Positions 8,201-16,611 of a stretch of 64,000 bases of DNA are shown here, one piece after another. The notes beneath the pieces were generated by a model, which did no database searches, was not told where the DNA came from, and saw only the letters and a program-made list of their open reading frames with translations. The stretch spans positions 7,145,299-7,209,298 of the forward strand of contig NZ_JAGKQQ010000001.1 of NCBI RefSeq assembly GCF_017939745.1. Direction: 5' to 3'. Every line of letters starts with the position of its first letter. The stretch's first letter is position 1. The DNA comes from Gemmata palustris (GTDB taxonomy: Bacteria > Planctomycetota > Planctomycetia > Gemmatales > Gemmataceae). Position numbers and translations under genes: made by a program.

Positions 8201-9931
8201 TCATCCCGTTACCCCGGCGCGCGCGGTGTCGCCCTCGGTGACGGCGCGGACGATCTGGTCCTGGCGGAACGGCTTGAACAGGACGTGCCGCATCCCGTCG
8301 GCGCGCGCCTTCACGATCGAGTGGGCCACGTCGTACCCGAAGCCCGTGGTGAGCGCGACGGTCGCCGCCGGGCACGCGGCGCGCAGGCGCCGGTAACACT
8401 CGTACCCGCCCATGTCGGGCGGCTTCACTTCCTGGAAAATCGTGTCGTAATCGGCGTCGGCCGCCAGCGCGACGCCGTCGGCACCGGTGGCGGCGGTTTC
8501 CACCGTCGCACCCAACCGCCCGAGCATCAGGTGCGCCATGCGGCGGATGCGCTCGTCGGAATCGATCACCAGCACCCGCCGGCCCAACAGCGGGTGGCTC
8601 CCGGCCGTGGGCTGGGGCGCTTCGGTCATGTCGCGGCCGACCTGCGCGATGCTGTCCTTCACCTGCCGGGCGGCGCCGAGGACGCGCCGCAGCCGGGCGG
8701 CCGCGTCCGGGTCGGTCCCCGCGAGCCGCTCGAGGAGCACGCTCGCGCCGGTCAGCACCTCGTCGAGCGGGAGCGCGACCTCTTTGTTCACCGACTCGAT
8801 CGACTGCCCCGCGGTACACACCTGCTGGGCGCTCAGCAGGTCGAGCGTGTGGAGCGCGGCCGCGACCTCGCGACTGAACAGTTCCGTGAACTGGAGGTCG
8901 TCCGTGCCGAACCCGTTCACGCGCGGGCTCTCGACGTTCAGCGTGCCGATTACCGCGTCCTGGAACTTCAGCGGCACCGTCATCGAGCTGCGGGCGCCCG
9001 CGGCCCCGGCGATGTAGTGCGGGTCGTCGGCCGTGTCCCGGCACAGGTAGCTCACCCCGGTGGCCGCGACGAACCCCGTGACCCCGTTGCCGGTCGGGCG
9101 CGCGTACAGCACCCGCCGCGCGGCCTCGGGCAGCATGCCGTCCTCGAGGAGCGGCTTCAGCTCGTCCGTCTTGCGGTCGAGCAGGCGGACCTCGATCGTG
9201 TCGTAGTGGAGCAGGTCGTGAATGGTGCGGCGCAGGTTCGATTTGAGGAGCTCGACGCGGGCCTCGACGTTCATGTCGGTGAGCTGGTCCGCGTCCAGGC
9301 CCGCGAGCTCGCGCCCGGCCGCGTGGAGCGCGTCGAGCTTCTGCTGCTGGACCACCTGGAGGGTCACGTTCCGCACGAGCGCGGTGAGCCCGGACACGGT
9401 GCCGTCGGGCGCGAGCACCGGGCGGACGTCGATCTCCACGAACGGCTGCTCCGCGTTGGCCGGGCAGTGGACCCGCAGCGCGGTCGCGGCCCCGCGCCGG
9501 GCCGGGCTGAGCGGGTCCGCCGGGTCGTCGGCGACGGGGGCGACGACGCGCCCCGAGGCGCTCTCGATGTGCTCGATCGACACGCGGTCGCTCCCGAGCG
9601 CGTCGAGCAGCGGGCGCCCGACGGGGTCGCCGATCGCGCTGGAGCGGAACACCGGGTTCGCCCACAGTACGGTCCCGACGGGGTCCAGGACGGCCAGCCC
9701 CTTCTCGATGTGGCCGATAATGAGTTCGTCGCGGCGGAACCGGTCGAGCATCCCGGCGACCACGTCGGGCGCGGCGATGACGGCCGCGAACGCGCCGGAG
9801 CGGAGCTGGACCGCGACCTCGGCCGGGTCGGGCGAAATCGGTTCCACGGCCGCGCCGGGCGCGAGCGCGCCGTCGAGTGACCCGACGGACGGGCCGATCA
9901 GCAGTAATCGGGGTCGATCCGGCACCAACAC
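8201..9931 (-). CDS. PAS-GAF-receiver signalling protein with altered phospho-site
   Basis: The 576-residue cytoplasmic protein appears to have a degenerate N-terminal receiver-like segment (to ~65) and a PAS-like region (~70-195, 'GLAVLDPVGTVLWANPVF'). These are followed by a GAF domain (~205-385), a short helical dimerisation region ('VALPLDEVLTGASVLLERL') and a C-terminal receiver domain (~445-565). There is no histidine-kinase ATPase domain. In the C-terminal receiver the phospho-acceptor Asp position reads Glu ('TIFQEVKPPDMGGYE'), while the conserved Thr ('LTTGFG') and Lys ('LFKPF') remain. It is transcribed divergently from the ECF sigma gene. Confidence 0.75.
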   Translation of the reverse strand: MLVPDRPRLLLIGPSVGSLDGALAPGAAVEPISPDPAEVAVQLRSGAFAAVIAAPDVVAGMLDRFRRDELIIGHIEKGLAVLDPVGTVLWANPVFRSSAIGDPVGRPLLDALGSDRVSIEHIESASGRVVAPVADDPADPLSPARRGAATALRVHCPANAEQPFVEIDVRPVLAPDGTVSGLTALVRNVTLQVVQQQKLDALHAAGRELAGLDADQLTDMNVEARVELLKSNLRRTIHDLLHYDTIEVRLLDRKTDELKPLLEDGMLPEAARRVLYARPTGNGVTGFVAATGVSYLCRDTADDPHYIAGAAGARSSMTVPLKFQDAVIGTLNVESPRVNGFGTDDLQFTELFSREVAAALHTLDLLSAQQVCTAGQSIESVNKEVALPLDEVLTGASVLLERLAGTDPDAAARLRRVLGAARQVKDSIAQVGRDMTEAPQPTAGSHPLLGRRVLVIDSDERIRRMAHLMLGRLGATVETAATGADGVALAADADYDTIFQEVKPPDMGGYECYRRLRAACPAATVALTTGFGYDVAHSIVKARADGMRHVLFKPFRQDQIVRAVTEGDTARAGVTG

Positions 9932-10029
9932 CTCCGGGCGGCGAGTCGAGGCACTTCAGAGTATAGCCGCGAACCTTCCGCTCCCACAAGCGCCCGCGGT
10001 GGGCTAGACTTGTATTAGAGGGGTGGTTC

Positions 10030-10614
10030 ATGCAGGCGACATCGGCCACGTTATTAGAACGGCTCCGCGACCCGCGCGATTCGGCCGCGTGGGAGCGGCT
10101 CGTCGAATTATACGCCCCGCTCATCCGCGTGTGGGCGGAGCGGCTGAACGTGCGCGGGGCCGACGCCGACGACCTGGTCCAAGAAGTCATGGCGGTCGTC
10201 GTGCGCCGGTTCCCGGAGTTCGTCCACCCGGAGAAACCCGGCGCGTTCCGCGGGTGGCTCCGCGCGATCGCGGCCAACTGTGCCCGCACCGTGTGGAAGG
10301 CGCGCAAGGTGAACCCGACCGCGCCGGGCGGGTCCGATTTCGGGGGCTACCTGGCCCGCCTCGAAGACCCGACCGACGACTTCGCGCGGGCGTGGGAGCG
10401 CGAACACGACCTCCACGTCACCCGCAAGTTGCTCGAGCGCATCAAACCGGACTTCGAGGCCCGCACCTGGGAGCTGTTCGGCCGGTTCGTCCTGGATGGT
10501 TTCTCCGCGGAGGAAGTCGCGGCCGAATCCGGGGTCACCGCGAACGCCGTTTATATCGCAAAGTCTCGTGTTCTCGCCCGGCTGCGCGAAGAAGCCGGGG
10601 GACTGTTGGGTTAG
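10030..10614 (+). CDS. ECF-type RNA polymerase sigma factor
   Basis: The 194-residue protein has sigma region 2 ('ADADDLVQEVMAVVVRRFPEF', 'FRGWLRAIAANCAR') and a region 4 helix-turn-helix ('SAEEVAAESGVTANAVYIAKSRVLARLRE'). That is the layout of extracytoplasmic-function sigma factors. The ATG at 10030 is preceded by GAGGGG. It lies 182 bp upstream of a zinc-finger kinase gene in the same direction, an arrangement common in planctomycetes where the kinase is thought to act in the sigma factor's pathway. Confidence 0.9.
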   Translation: MQATSATLLERLRDPRDSAAWERLVELYAPLIRVWAERLNVRGADADDLVQEVMAVVVRRFPEFVHPEKPGAFRGWLRAIAANCARTVWKARKVNPTAPGGSDFGGYLARLEDPTDDFARAWEREHDLHVTRKLLERIKPDFEARTWELFGRFVLDGFSAEEVAAESGVTANAVYIAKSRVLARLREEAGGLLG

Positions 10615-10796
10615 GGTGCGAGCCTCAAGTTTCAAGTCACGGACGAAGTGTCACACGCGCTTTGCCCGTAGAATTGCGAACCAGACCTGAATTGGCACGA
10701 TGTTTTCACCAAGGCGCCGAATGGCGACAGATCCTCCCATTTTCGTGCCATCATTTCTCCGTGCGGTTTGAATTCGCCCCCGAGAGGTTTCGTTCG

Positions 10797-12926
10797 ATGT
10801 CGGTAGCCACTTGCCCTCAAGCGGGAACTCTGGCCGCGTTCGCGCGCGGGGAACTGTCGTCGACCGATCTGGCGAGCGTCGCGGACCACGTCGCCGGGTG
10901 CGCCGCGTGCGGTAGCGCCCTGAAGCTCATCCCAGAGGACTCGCTCGCGAACCTGGCGCGTGCCGCTGCTGCCGCACCTCCTACAGTGAAATCGGTGACG
11001 GACGCAGCACCGACCGGGGCCACCGTCGCGACCGACAAGATCCCCCTCGCGCTCGCGAATCACCCCCGGTACCGCATCATTAGCGAACTCGGGGCCGGCG
11101 GGATGGGGGTCGTGTACAAGGCCGAACACCGGCTCATGGGCCGAGTGGTCGCGCTGAAAGTCGTCGCCCCGCACCTGACCGCGAAAGCCAGTGCGGTCGA
11201 GCGGTTCGTGAAGGAATTCAAGGCGGCCGGCAAACTCACGCACCCGAACATCGTGACCTACCACGACGCCGAGGAAGCGGGCGGGCTGCACTTCCTCGCG
11301 ATGGAGTTCATTGAGGGCGTCAGTCTCGACCGGCTGGTTGCGAAGAAGGGGCCGTTGCCGGTGCCAATGGCGTGCGTGTTCGCGCGCCAGGCGGCGCTCG
11401 GGCTCCAGCACGCGGCCGAAAAGGGCATGGTCCACCGGGACATCAAGCCGCAGAACCTGATGGTGACGCGCAAGGGGCAGGTGAAGGTTCTCGACTTCGG
11501 TCTCGCGCGATTCGCACAAGCAGACGAATCCGAGGCCGAGGTCGAAATGGACCCCGCGCGGACCACGCAGATGCCGTTCGGCGCGGGGCGAACGATGGGC
11601 GCGGCGAGTGCTGGGGTGACGAACCCCAACGTGCTCATGGGCACGCCGGATTACCTCTCTCCCGAGCAGGCCCGGAACTCGCACGCCGTGGACCACCGGA
11701 GCGACATTTACTCGCTCGGCTGCACGCTGCACTTCCTGCTCACCGGTAAAGCACCGTTTCTCAGTGCGACCACGCTCATCGACAAGTTGCTCGCTCACAC
11801 GAATGAGGCGCCGCCGCCGATTCGCGAGGTCCGCCCCGAGGTGCCGGCGGGGTTGGCCGATGTGCTCGCGCGGATGATGGCGAAGAAACTGGAGGACCGC
11901 TACCAGACGGCCGCGGAGGTGGCGGGCGCGCTGCTCCCGTTCACGCGGTCCGATTCCGCGAAGGAACCGGCCTTCGAGATCGTCGACGCGGTCGTCACCA
12001 CTCCTTCCCCGCTCGTCGGTTCGCGTGCGCACACGCCCGTTCCACTGTCGGTGCCGGATTTCGACACCTCCCCGGTTGCGAACGGTCCGACGCTCGCGGA
12101 CGCGCCGCGCCCGAAACGTGCGAAGAAGCCCAAGAAGGCGGTGCGGGGGCAGCAGCGGAAGCGAGCCGTGATCGGCGGAGTGGTCGCGGCTCTGGCGCTG
12201 TTCGCCGCGGTCGCGATCGCTGTTTCCAGCAAGAAAAAGGTAGCCGATGCGCCGACCGACCCGACCGCGGGTGCCAAAGCAAACCCACCGCAGACCAAGT
12301 CCGATAAGGGCGACAAAGGTGAGAAGGGGAACAAGACGGCCCCGGTTACACCGACCGTGATCGCACCGCCGACGAAGGGCGTGCAGGTTCTCTACGTGCT
12401 GCCGAGTACCGGCGTCTGGCTGGACGATTTCGTGCCGGTGCGCGACCGGTTCGTGGCGCGGGGCGCAACGGTAGTGACCGCTTCGTTCGACGGCGACCGG
12501 TCCCGGCCGGCGCCGGGTACACCCGGTCCGGACGTGCCCATTGATGTGCGGCTCGAAGCGAGTATGGACCTGACCGACTATTCCGCGCTCATTTTCTGCG
12601 GTGAGCGGGCGGAGGAGTACATGGGGGTGGGGCGCGGGTCGGCTGCGGCCGGCCAGGTGATCCAGAAAATGCGCACGGCGGGCAAGCCGATCGCAGCGAT
12701 CTGCGTGGGGCAGGGCGTTCTGGCCACGCACGGTGTATTGAGGGGTAAGAAAGTCGCGCCCAACGAGCACCTGTTCAAGAAGCACCCGTTCCTGCCGTGG
12801 GACAAGATGGGCGTCACCTGGGACAAGCCGGGTGTGACGGTGGACGGCAAGGTCGTCACCGCGAGCGGCCCGCCCGACGCGGTCCCGTTCGCCGACGCGA
12901 TCCTGAAGCTGATCGAAGCGAAGTGA
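10797..12926 (+). CDS. Zn-finger Ser/Thr kinase fused to a DJ-1/PfpI-like domain
   Basis: I chose the ATG at 10797 because it begins a zinc-finger-like motif (Cys6, His31, Cys35, Cys38) and the upstream extension is non-coding in character. In 709 residues there are, in order: the finger; a complete Hanks-type kinase (about 92-380) with 'GAGGMGVVYK', Lys121, 'VHRDIKPQN' (213-221) and 'DFG' (233-235); a Pro/basic linker; one membrane helix (458-477); a Lys/Gly-rich stretch; and a C-terminal domain (about 527-709) resembling DJ-1/PfpI. The nucleophile elbow 'AAICVGQGVLATHGVLRGKK' has Cys636. The last domain should be outside the cytoplasm. DJ-1/PfpI proteins are amidotransferase-fold proteases, glyoxalases or sensors. 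Confidence 0.85.
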   Translation: MSVATCPQAGTLAAFARGELSSTDLASVADHVAGCAACGSALKLIPEDSLANLARAAAAAPPTVKSVTDAAPTGATVATDKIPLALANHPRYRIISELGAGGMGVVYKAEHRLMGRVVALKVVAPHLTAKASAVERFVKEFKAAGKLTHPNIVTYHDAEEAGGLHFLAMEFIEGVSLDRLVAKKGPLPVPMACVFARQAALGLQHAAEKGMVHRDIKPQNLMVTRKGQVKVLDFGLARFAQADESEAEVEMDPARTTQMPFGAGRTMGAASAGVTNPNVLMGTPDYLSPEQARNSHAVDHRSDIYSLGCTLHFLLTGKAPFLSATTLIDKLLAHTNEAPPPIREVRPEVPAGLADVLARMMAKKLEDRYQTAAEVAGALLPFTRSDSAKEPAFEIVDAVVTTPSPLVGSRAHTPVPLSVPDFDTSPVANGPTLADAPRPKRAKKPKKAVRGQQRKRAVIGGVVAALALFAAVAIAVSSKKKVADAPTDPTAGAKANPPQTKSDKGDKGEKGNKTAPVTPTVIAPPTKGVQVLYVLPSTGVWLDDFVPVRDRFVARGATVVTASFDGDRSRPAPGTPGPDVPIDVRLEASMDLTDYSALIFCGERAEEYMGVGRGSAAAGQVIQKMRTAGKPIAAICVGQGVLATHGVLRGKKVAPNEHLFKKHPFLPWDKMGVTWDKPGVTVDGKVVTASGPPDAVPFADAILKLIEAK

Positions 12927-12936
12927 GGGCTGGTCG

Positions 12937-13128
12937 TCACTTCCTGGCCTCGACCCCGTAGGGGCGCCGCTGTCGCGCGAGGGGAGCGCCGAGAATCGGG
13001 TCAGGTGGCGTTGAGCTCGGAATTCTGTTACACGATCCCTCTCGCACGGCCCGCCACTTCTCCCAGACACGCTCTGGGTTCAGTCGAGTGACGGGCATCT
13101 GGGCGTCCAGCGCGGCGTAGAACCGCAC
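12937..13128 (-). CDS. Possible short ORF or gene remnant
   Basis: A 63-codon frame ('MRFYAALDAQMPVTRLNPER...') fills the gap between the kinase gene and the next gene. It has no recognisable domain and no strong ribosome-binding site. It might be a small gene, or debris of a larger gene. The rest of 12927-13179 shows nothing definable. Confidence 0.2.
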   Translation of the reverse strand: MRFYAALDAQMPVTRLNPERVWEKWRAVREGSCNRIPSSTPPDPILGAPLARQRRPYGVEARK

Positions 13129-13179
13129 AAGTAGCTCATACTATCTATGGCGGGCACGTTTAACGCATCGAAAGGGCGC

Positions 13180-14151
13180 TTACTTCGCGGGTGAGAAAAT
13201 AATGCGTTCGCTGTCACCTGATTTGGTCGAAATTTCTGATAGGTAATCGATAATTTTATGTTTCTCTAGTAATTTTATGAATAATTCTGCTGCTTTATCA
13301 GGGTCAACTGACTCGCAGAATATTTCCACGCCCCACCACCCCCAGTTGACTCCTGTCTCAAAACCAAGAGCGCGTTGATTCAATGCCGCGCGAATTTCGT
13401 CGATGAGCTCGTCCTGCCAGTCGGACACGCCCTCACGGTCCCGCTCGAAAATGTCGGTGCGCAGTTTGATAACGATTTGGTGATAGTCGAGATCCTCGTA
13501 GCCCTCCTCGTGACGAGCCGCTTCGTCTTGCTTTACTCGGGCTTCGGCTGCTTTCGCGCTGGTGACCTGCTCCCGTTCCATTACCGCCATTTCACCCACT
13601 CGCCCCGTGACGCGACAGACCCAATCCTCGTGGACCCACGCTCCCCAAAACATTACTGTGTCACCGCTTTGCTTATACAAGTGCCCCGGGCAATCTTCTG
13701 CTTCCGGGAGCCAGCTACTGGCGGGCAGCGACGAAATCTTTTGGGCCGGAGGGTTCTTTGAGTTCGGATCTACTCCCCTCACGTTGGCAAGTGTGCGACA
13801 TACGGCGACGAACTCGTTCTCGCTGAGGCTCTGCTTCATCGCCCAGATGTGACGGGCGCACACTTTGAAAGTGGGTTTGCCGCTCACGCACTGAACGGTG
13901 GGCAAATCGGACGGCACCCCGAACCCCTGGGGGGGAGTGGCAGCATATTCGTCGAGTAGGTCCCACCGGAGCGGCACCCCCGTGTACTCGTCGAACGCGC
14001 CGGCGCGTTCAACGGCCCGGTGCATCGCTACTTTATGGTTCCAGTTGCCGGCGGATCTCATTTCACGGAACAGCCACAGGCGGTACGCTGCCGGAGTGCA
14101 TACGCCGACTAAAAAAGCCGGAAACTTGTTCGTCACAGCCGGGTGAGTCAC
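13180..14151 (-). CDS. Hypothetical protein with degenerate HNH-like N-terminus
   Basis: The 323-residue protein is not assignable to a named family with confidence. Its N-terminal half has the spacing of an HNH-like endonuclease group often written 'YTG...W..L...LPTVDH...F.IC....K..LS..EFV..C'. Here that reads 'EYTGVPLRWDLL', 'DLPTVQCVSG', 'FKVCARHIWAMKQSLSENEF'. The expected Asp-His is replaced by Gln-Cys, suggesting loss of catalysis. The C-terminal half is charged, with no clear fold. The 3' end is more AT-rich than its neighbours. It starts at a GTG. Confidence 0.6.
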   Translation of the reverse strand: MTHPAVTNKFPAFLVGVCTPAAYRLWLFREMRSAGNWNHKVAMHRAVERAGAFDEYTGVPLRWDLLDEYAATPPQGFGVPSDLPTVQCVSGKPTFKVCARHIWAMKQSLSENEFVAVCRTLANVRGVDPNSKNPPAQKISSLPASSWLPEAEDCPGHLYKQSGDTVMFWGAWVHEDWVCRVTGRVGEMAVMEREQVTSAKAAEARVKQDEAARHEEGYEDLDYHQIVIKLRTDIFERDREGVSDWQDELIDEIRAALNQRALGFETGVNWGWWGVEIFCESVDPDKAAELFIKLLEKHKIIDYLSEISTKSGDSERIIFSPAK

Positions 14152-14540
14152 GGGCCACCTTTTCGATCATTTAGTACGCATTTTACAGCAGTCCGCAGTA
14201 GCACTGGGTTCGGCGTTTGGTCAGAGGCCACGCGACTTACACGGCCGCTCGAGTACCGCCAGCGTATGCCGAACCTGCAATCAGTTCGCGCCGACGAGAT
14301 GTTACTCACTGCGCGGGAGGCAACACAACACGTTCGCGCGTCACTTCTTGGACCAAACCTCGTAGGGGATCTTGTTGAAGCATCTGAAGTGGAGGGCAAA
14401 TCTGAGCGCTATCACGTTACCGGTATGCACTTACGTCGTCAACGCTGCCTATACTACTGCACAAGTTTCCACATAAAAATCGCCGGGAAATATCCGGTTC
14501 GAGTGTCAATGTACGGGCGCCATACACACCTGACGGCCGT
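14152..14540. other. Gene-free stretch at the left edge of the mobile element
   Basis: Frames crossing this ~390-bp segment look non-coding by composition. It is more AT-rich than the chromosome around it and contains the candidate attachment core at 14477-14488. Nothing else definable is visible. Confidence 0.5.
14477..14488 (+). repeat. Candidate left attachment core (12-bp direct repeat)
   Basis: AAATCGCCGGGA occurs here and in the same orientation at 30008-30019, just upstream of the integrase. The segment between holds the integrase, phage-like genes and an excisionase-like gene close to this end, as expected of an integrated element of 15.5 kb. A 12-base match in the searched regions could still arise by chance. 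Confidence 0.3.
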
Positions 14541-14828
14541 TCACCCGAGTAGTGCTTTCACGCGGGCGTGTTCCGCCGCGAGTCGCCGCTTTTCCGCAGC
14601 CGGTGATTCGGGGAGCGCGGGCCGCTCCGGGTTGCAGTCGAGGAGGAATTGCTCGTACCAGTCGGGCGCCACGCACCATTGCCGCCCGACGCGGACCGCG
14701 GCGAGCTTGACCTTTCGGTTGCCGACCGTGACGCCGGTCTTGACCCAGTTCCAAACAGTCATGCGGGTGCGGCCGATCCGCTTCGCCAGCGCGGGCAACG
14801 TTTCGGCGCTGCTGTCGATCCCGATCAT
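14541..14828 (-). CDS. DUF1580/excisionase-like helix-turn-helix protein
   Basis: The 95-residue protein has a MerR/excisionase-like DNA-binding motif, 'LPALAKRIGRTRMTVWNWVK', followed by 'AAVRVGRQWCVAPDWYEQF', matching the pattern of the planctomycete DUF1580 proteins. A strong GGAGGAG precedes the ATG at 14828. Such genes usually sit at the ends of planctomycete integrated elements and may act in excision or gene control. Position next to the candidate attachment core supports an excisionase role, which is inference. Confidence 0.75.
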   Translation of the reverse strand: MIGIDSSAETLPALAKRIGRTRMTVWNWVKTGVTVGNRKVKLAAVRVGRQWCVAPDWYEQFLLDCNPERPALPESPAAEKRRLAAEHARVKALLG

Positions 14829-15150
14829 GTATTCGCTCCTCCGGGGATGTGAACGCGGTACGCCCGACGCGCGCCGCCGGGCGCGATCTTATACGAGCGT
14901 CGCGGGAGATGAAAGTGTGTGGTGGGCACAAAGAAAAGTCAGCTGGGGTGCCCTTGTCCCCGGTTGAAATTACGACAGGTTACTGGCCCTATTTTTGTTC
15001 GCACGGCGGGCTGGCCCGGTTAGGCCCACATCAATAACTTGTTACCTCTGACAGAAATTATAATCAGAGTTGCACCGGGTGCCACAGCGCGGATAAGTTG
15101 ACCGCTAGGGACATTACGTCTGTGCGGTAAGCCCTGCTGGTGCAACAACT
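14829..15150. other. Intergenic region between divergent genes
   Basis: About 320 bp separate the divergent DUF1580-like and DUF6941-like genes, so promoters for both should lie here. The right part is AT-rich and contains a TATAAT at 15059. No small gene is convincing. Confidence 0.5.
15059..15064 (+). promoter_or_regulatory. Possible -10 box upstream of the DUF6941-like gene
   Basis: A consensus TATAAT lies 87 bp before the start codon at 15151 in an otherwise GC-rich setting. A TTGTTA 14 bp upstream could be a -35 box but the spacing is shorter than usual. Confidence 0.3.
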
Positions 15151-15570
15151 ATGAACGGACCCGAACCAGTTGTCCTGGCGGTAGTGCTCTGTGACGCGGT
15201 GCATACGGACCACGCGACGGGCAAGAGAACCTTGCTCGGCACGTTCTCCCGAATCAACGCATCTCATTTTCCCGTGACGCACCCGCGAATGGCGGTCTAT
15301 GTTTGCTTAACCGAGTGCCACGGTGATCTACCCCTGACGTTCCGCATCGCCGACGCGAGCGACGACCGGGCGATCTTCGAGGCGTCGAACGTGATCGAGG
15401 TAGGCGACCCGTTAGCGGTCGTTGAGCTGGACATCCAACTCGGGGCGCTCACGTTCCCGGAGCCCGGCGAGTACCGAGTTCAGATTCTCTCGAACGGGCC
15501 ACCGCTCCTGGAACGGCGGCTGCTCGTCGTTGCCATAGCCGTTCCAGATCATACACCAGAGGGCGGGTAG
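15151..15570 (+). CDS. DUF6941-like hypothetical protein
   Basis: The 139-residue protein reads like a planctomycete family of unknown function that I associate with DUF6941. Typical phrases are 'VVLAVVLCDAVHTDHATGKR', 'LLGTFSRINASHFPVTHPRM' and 'AVVELDIQLGALTFPEPGEY', suggesting an all-beta domain. No signal peptide or catalytic motif is visible. It is directly followed by a small gene with no gap. As part of the element it would be cargo. Confidence 0.75.
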   Translation: MNGPEPVVLAVVLCDAVHTDHATGKRTLLGTFSRINASHFPVTHPRMAVYVCLTECHGDLPLTFRIADASDDRAIFEASNVIEVGDPLAVVELDIQLGALTFPEPGEYRVQILSNGPPLLERRLLVVAIAVPDHTPEGG

Positions 15571-15786
15571 ATGCCGGACCAGTCGCCTCGATCCTTTACC
15601 GCGCCGGGTGTCAGTTTCAGCTTCGCCTACAACGTTCCCGTCACCCCCGTCATCTCCACCGATCCCGGCACACAAGACACAACCACCGGCACCCTGTGCC
15701 CCGAAGTCGTTCAGCTATTGCGCATGAGCGGCGTGCGCATCCGCCCGCACCTCGTGGTTGACGAGCGCCCACGTAAGCCGCGGTGA
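15571..15786 (+). CDS. Small hypothetical protein coupled to the DUF6941-like gene
   Basis: The ATG immediately follows the TAG of the upstream gene and is preceded by GGGCGGG, so translation is probably coupled. The 71 residues ('MPDQSPRSFTAPGVSFSFAY...') contain no recognised domain. Existence is supported mainly by the arrangement. Confidence 0.5.
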   Translation: MPDQSPRSFTAPGVSFSFAYNVPVTPVISTDPGTQDTTTGTLCPEVVQLLRMSGVRIRPHLVVDERPRKPR

Positions 15787-15844
15787 ACACACCTGAGCAA
15801 CCGCCGCGGGCCACGGGAGCCGAGTTGTTCCCTTTCTATCCGCC

Positions 15845-16504
15845 CTACTCCTTCCCCAGCGCCAGATCAACAACCCAGCACCCGCGGACGTGCGGCCCCG
15901 GTCCGCGGCAGTGATCGAGCACATCGGCGCTGTCACACCCGGCGTCTTGGAGCGCGTCGGCCAGGATCGGCATCGCGCTGAAGTCGCGTGACTCGTACAT
16001 CTGGGATGCGAGCGCGACCGTTGTGGAGGTGCGCCACGAGGGGGAGAAGGTCAAGGGGCGAAGGGGAGAAGGCCCGAACAATTCACGGAACAAACTAACC
16101 AGACGCCCCGCTAACCGGTGTGTGAGTGCGCCCCACCTCTCGCTCCTGTCGAGAGTGCCCAGAAGTTGCGAGCTGGAGGTCGTGCTGAGCGCGATGAAAT
16201 AGAAATCGCCGGTCTCGGCTATATTGCGGCGCCAAGCAGTACGCTCGGGTGTGGAGCGGGATTGTATGGCGCTCGTGTACACGAGCGTGTTGGCCTGTTT
16301 CAACGATTCGGCCGGCAACTCACCTTCGATCCACTGCTCAACAATTTCCACCGCCTCACGTAGTTCCGGAAGAGGTAGCCGATCCCAGACCGACCGGGCG
16401 GCGTGGGTGAGAAGCAGACGGAGCTTGCGCTCCGTTCTGAATGCGGACGTCGCAAGTAACATTCGAGTCGGATCTTCGCACACCAGCCATTCCGCTTCGG
16501 TCAT
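15845..16504 (-). CDS. Gemmataceae-type conserved hypothetical protein
   Basis: I place the start at ATG 16504 ('MTEAEWLVCEDPTRML'), preceded by GGGAG, rather than at the longer frame start at 16615. The 219-residue product matches a paralogous family abundant in Gemmata relatives. These begin 'MTEAEWL..' followed by an RKLRL helix, and end 'LADALQDAGCDSADVLDHC' and 'GPGPHVRGCWVVDLALGK'. Function is unknown. It is useful here mainly as a lineage marker. Confidence 0.8.
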   Translation of the reverse strand: MTEAEWLVCEDPTRMLLATSAFRTERKLRLLLTHAARSVWDRLPLPELREAVEIVEQWIEGELPAESLKQANTLVYTSAIQSRSTPERTAWRRNIAETGDFYFIALSTTSSSQLLGTLDRSERWGALTHRLAGRLVSLFRELFGPSPLRPLTFSPSWRTSTTVALASQMYESRDFSAMPILADALQDAGCDSADVLDHCRGPGPHVRGCWVVDLALGKE

Positions 16505-16568
16505 CGGGCGCTCCCTGGAACCGCTCCCAGCATGACCGATCCGGCGCCCGGTGCAAGCCCCAACGAAA

Positions 16569-16590
16569 ACACCCGCCGATTGGCGGGTGT
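16569..16590 (-). terminator. Terminator after the fused topoisomerase gene
   Basis: ACACCCGCC and GGCGGGTGT form a 9-bp stem with a 4-base loop, followed on the minus strand by TTTTC. It lies 22 bp past the stop of the topoisomerase gene, inside the 5' leader of the next minus-strand gene. Confidence 0.75.
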
Positions 16591-16611
16591 GGGGCGGTCG
16601 GGTTTGGTCGT

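Noticed and set aside
8166-13070. Very long open frames on the strand opposite the signalling, sigma and kinase genes
   Set aside because: They are Arg/Ala/Gly-rich shadows produced by high GC and do not carry domains, while the opposite frames have clear motifs.
14143-14967. Plus-strand frame of 274 codons
   Set aside because: It overlaps the DUF1580-like gene, which has a strong ribosome-binding site and a recognised motif.
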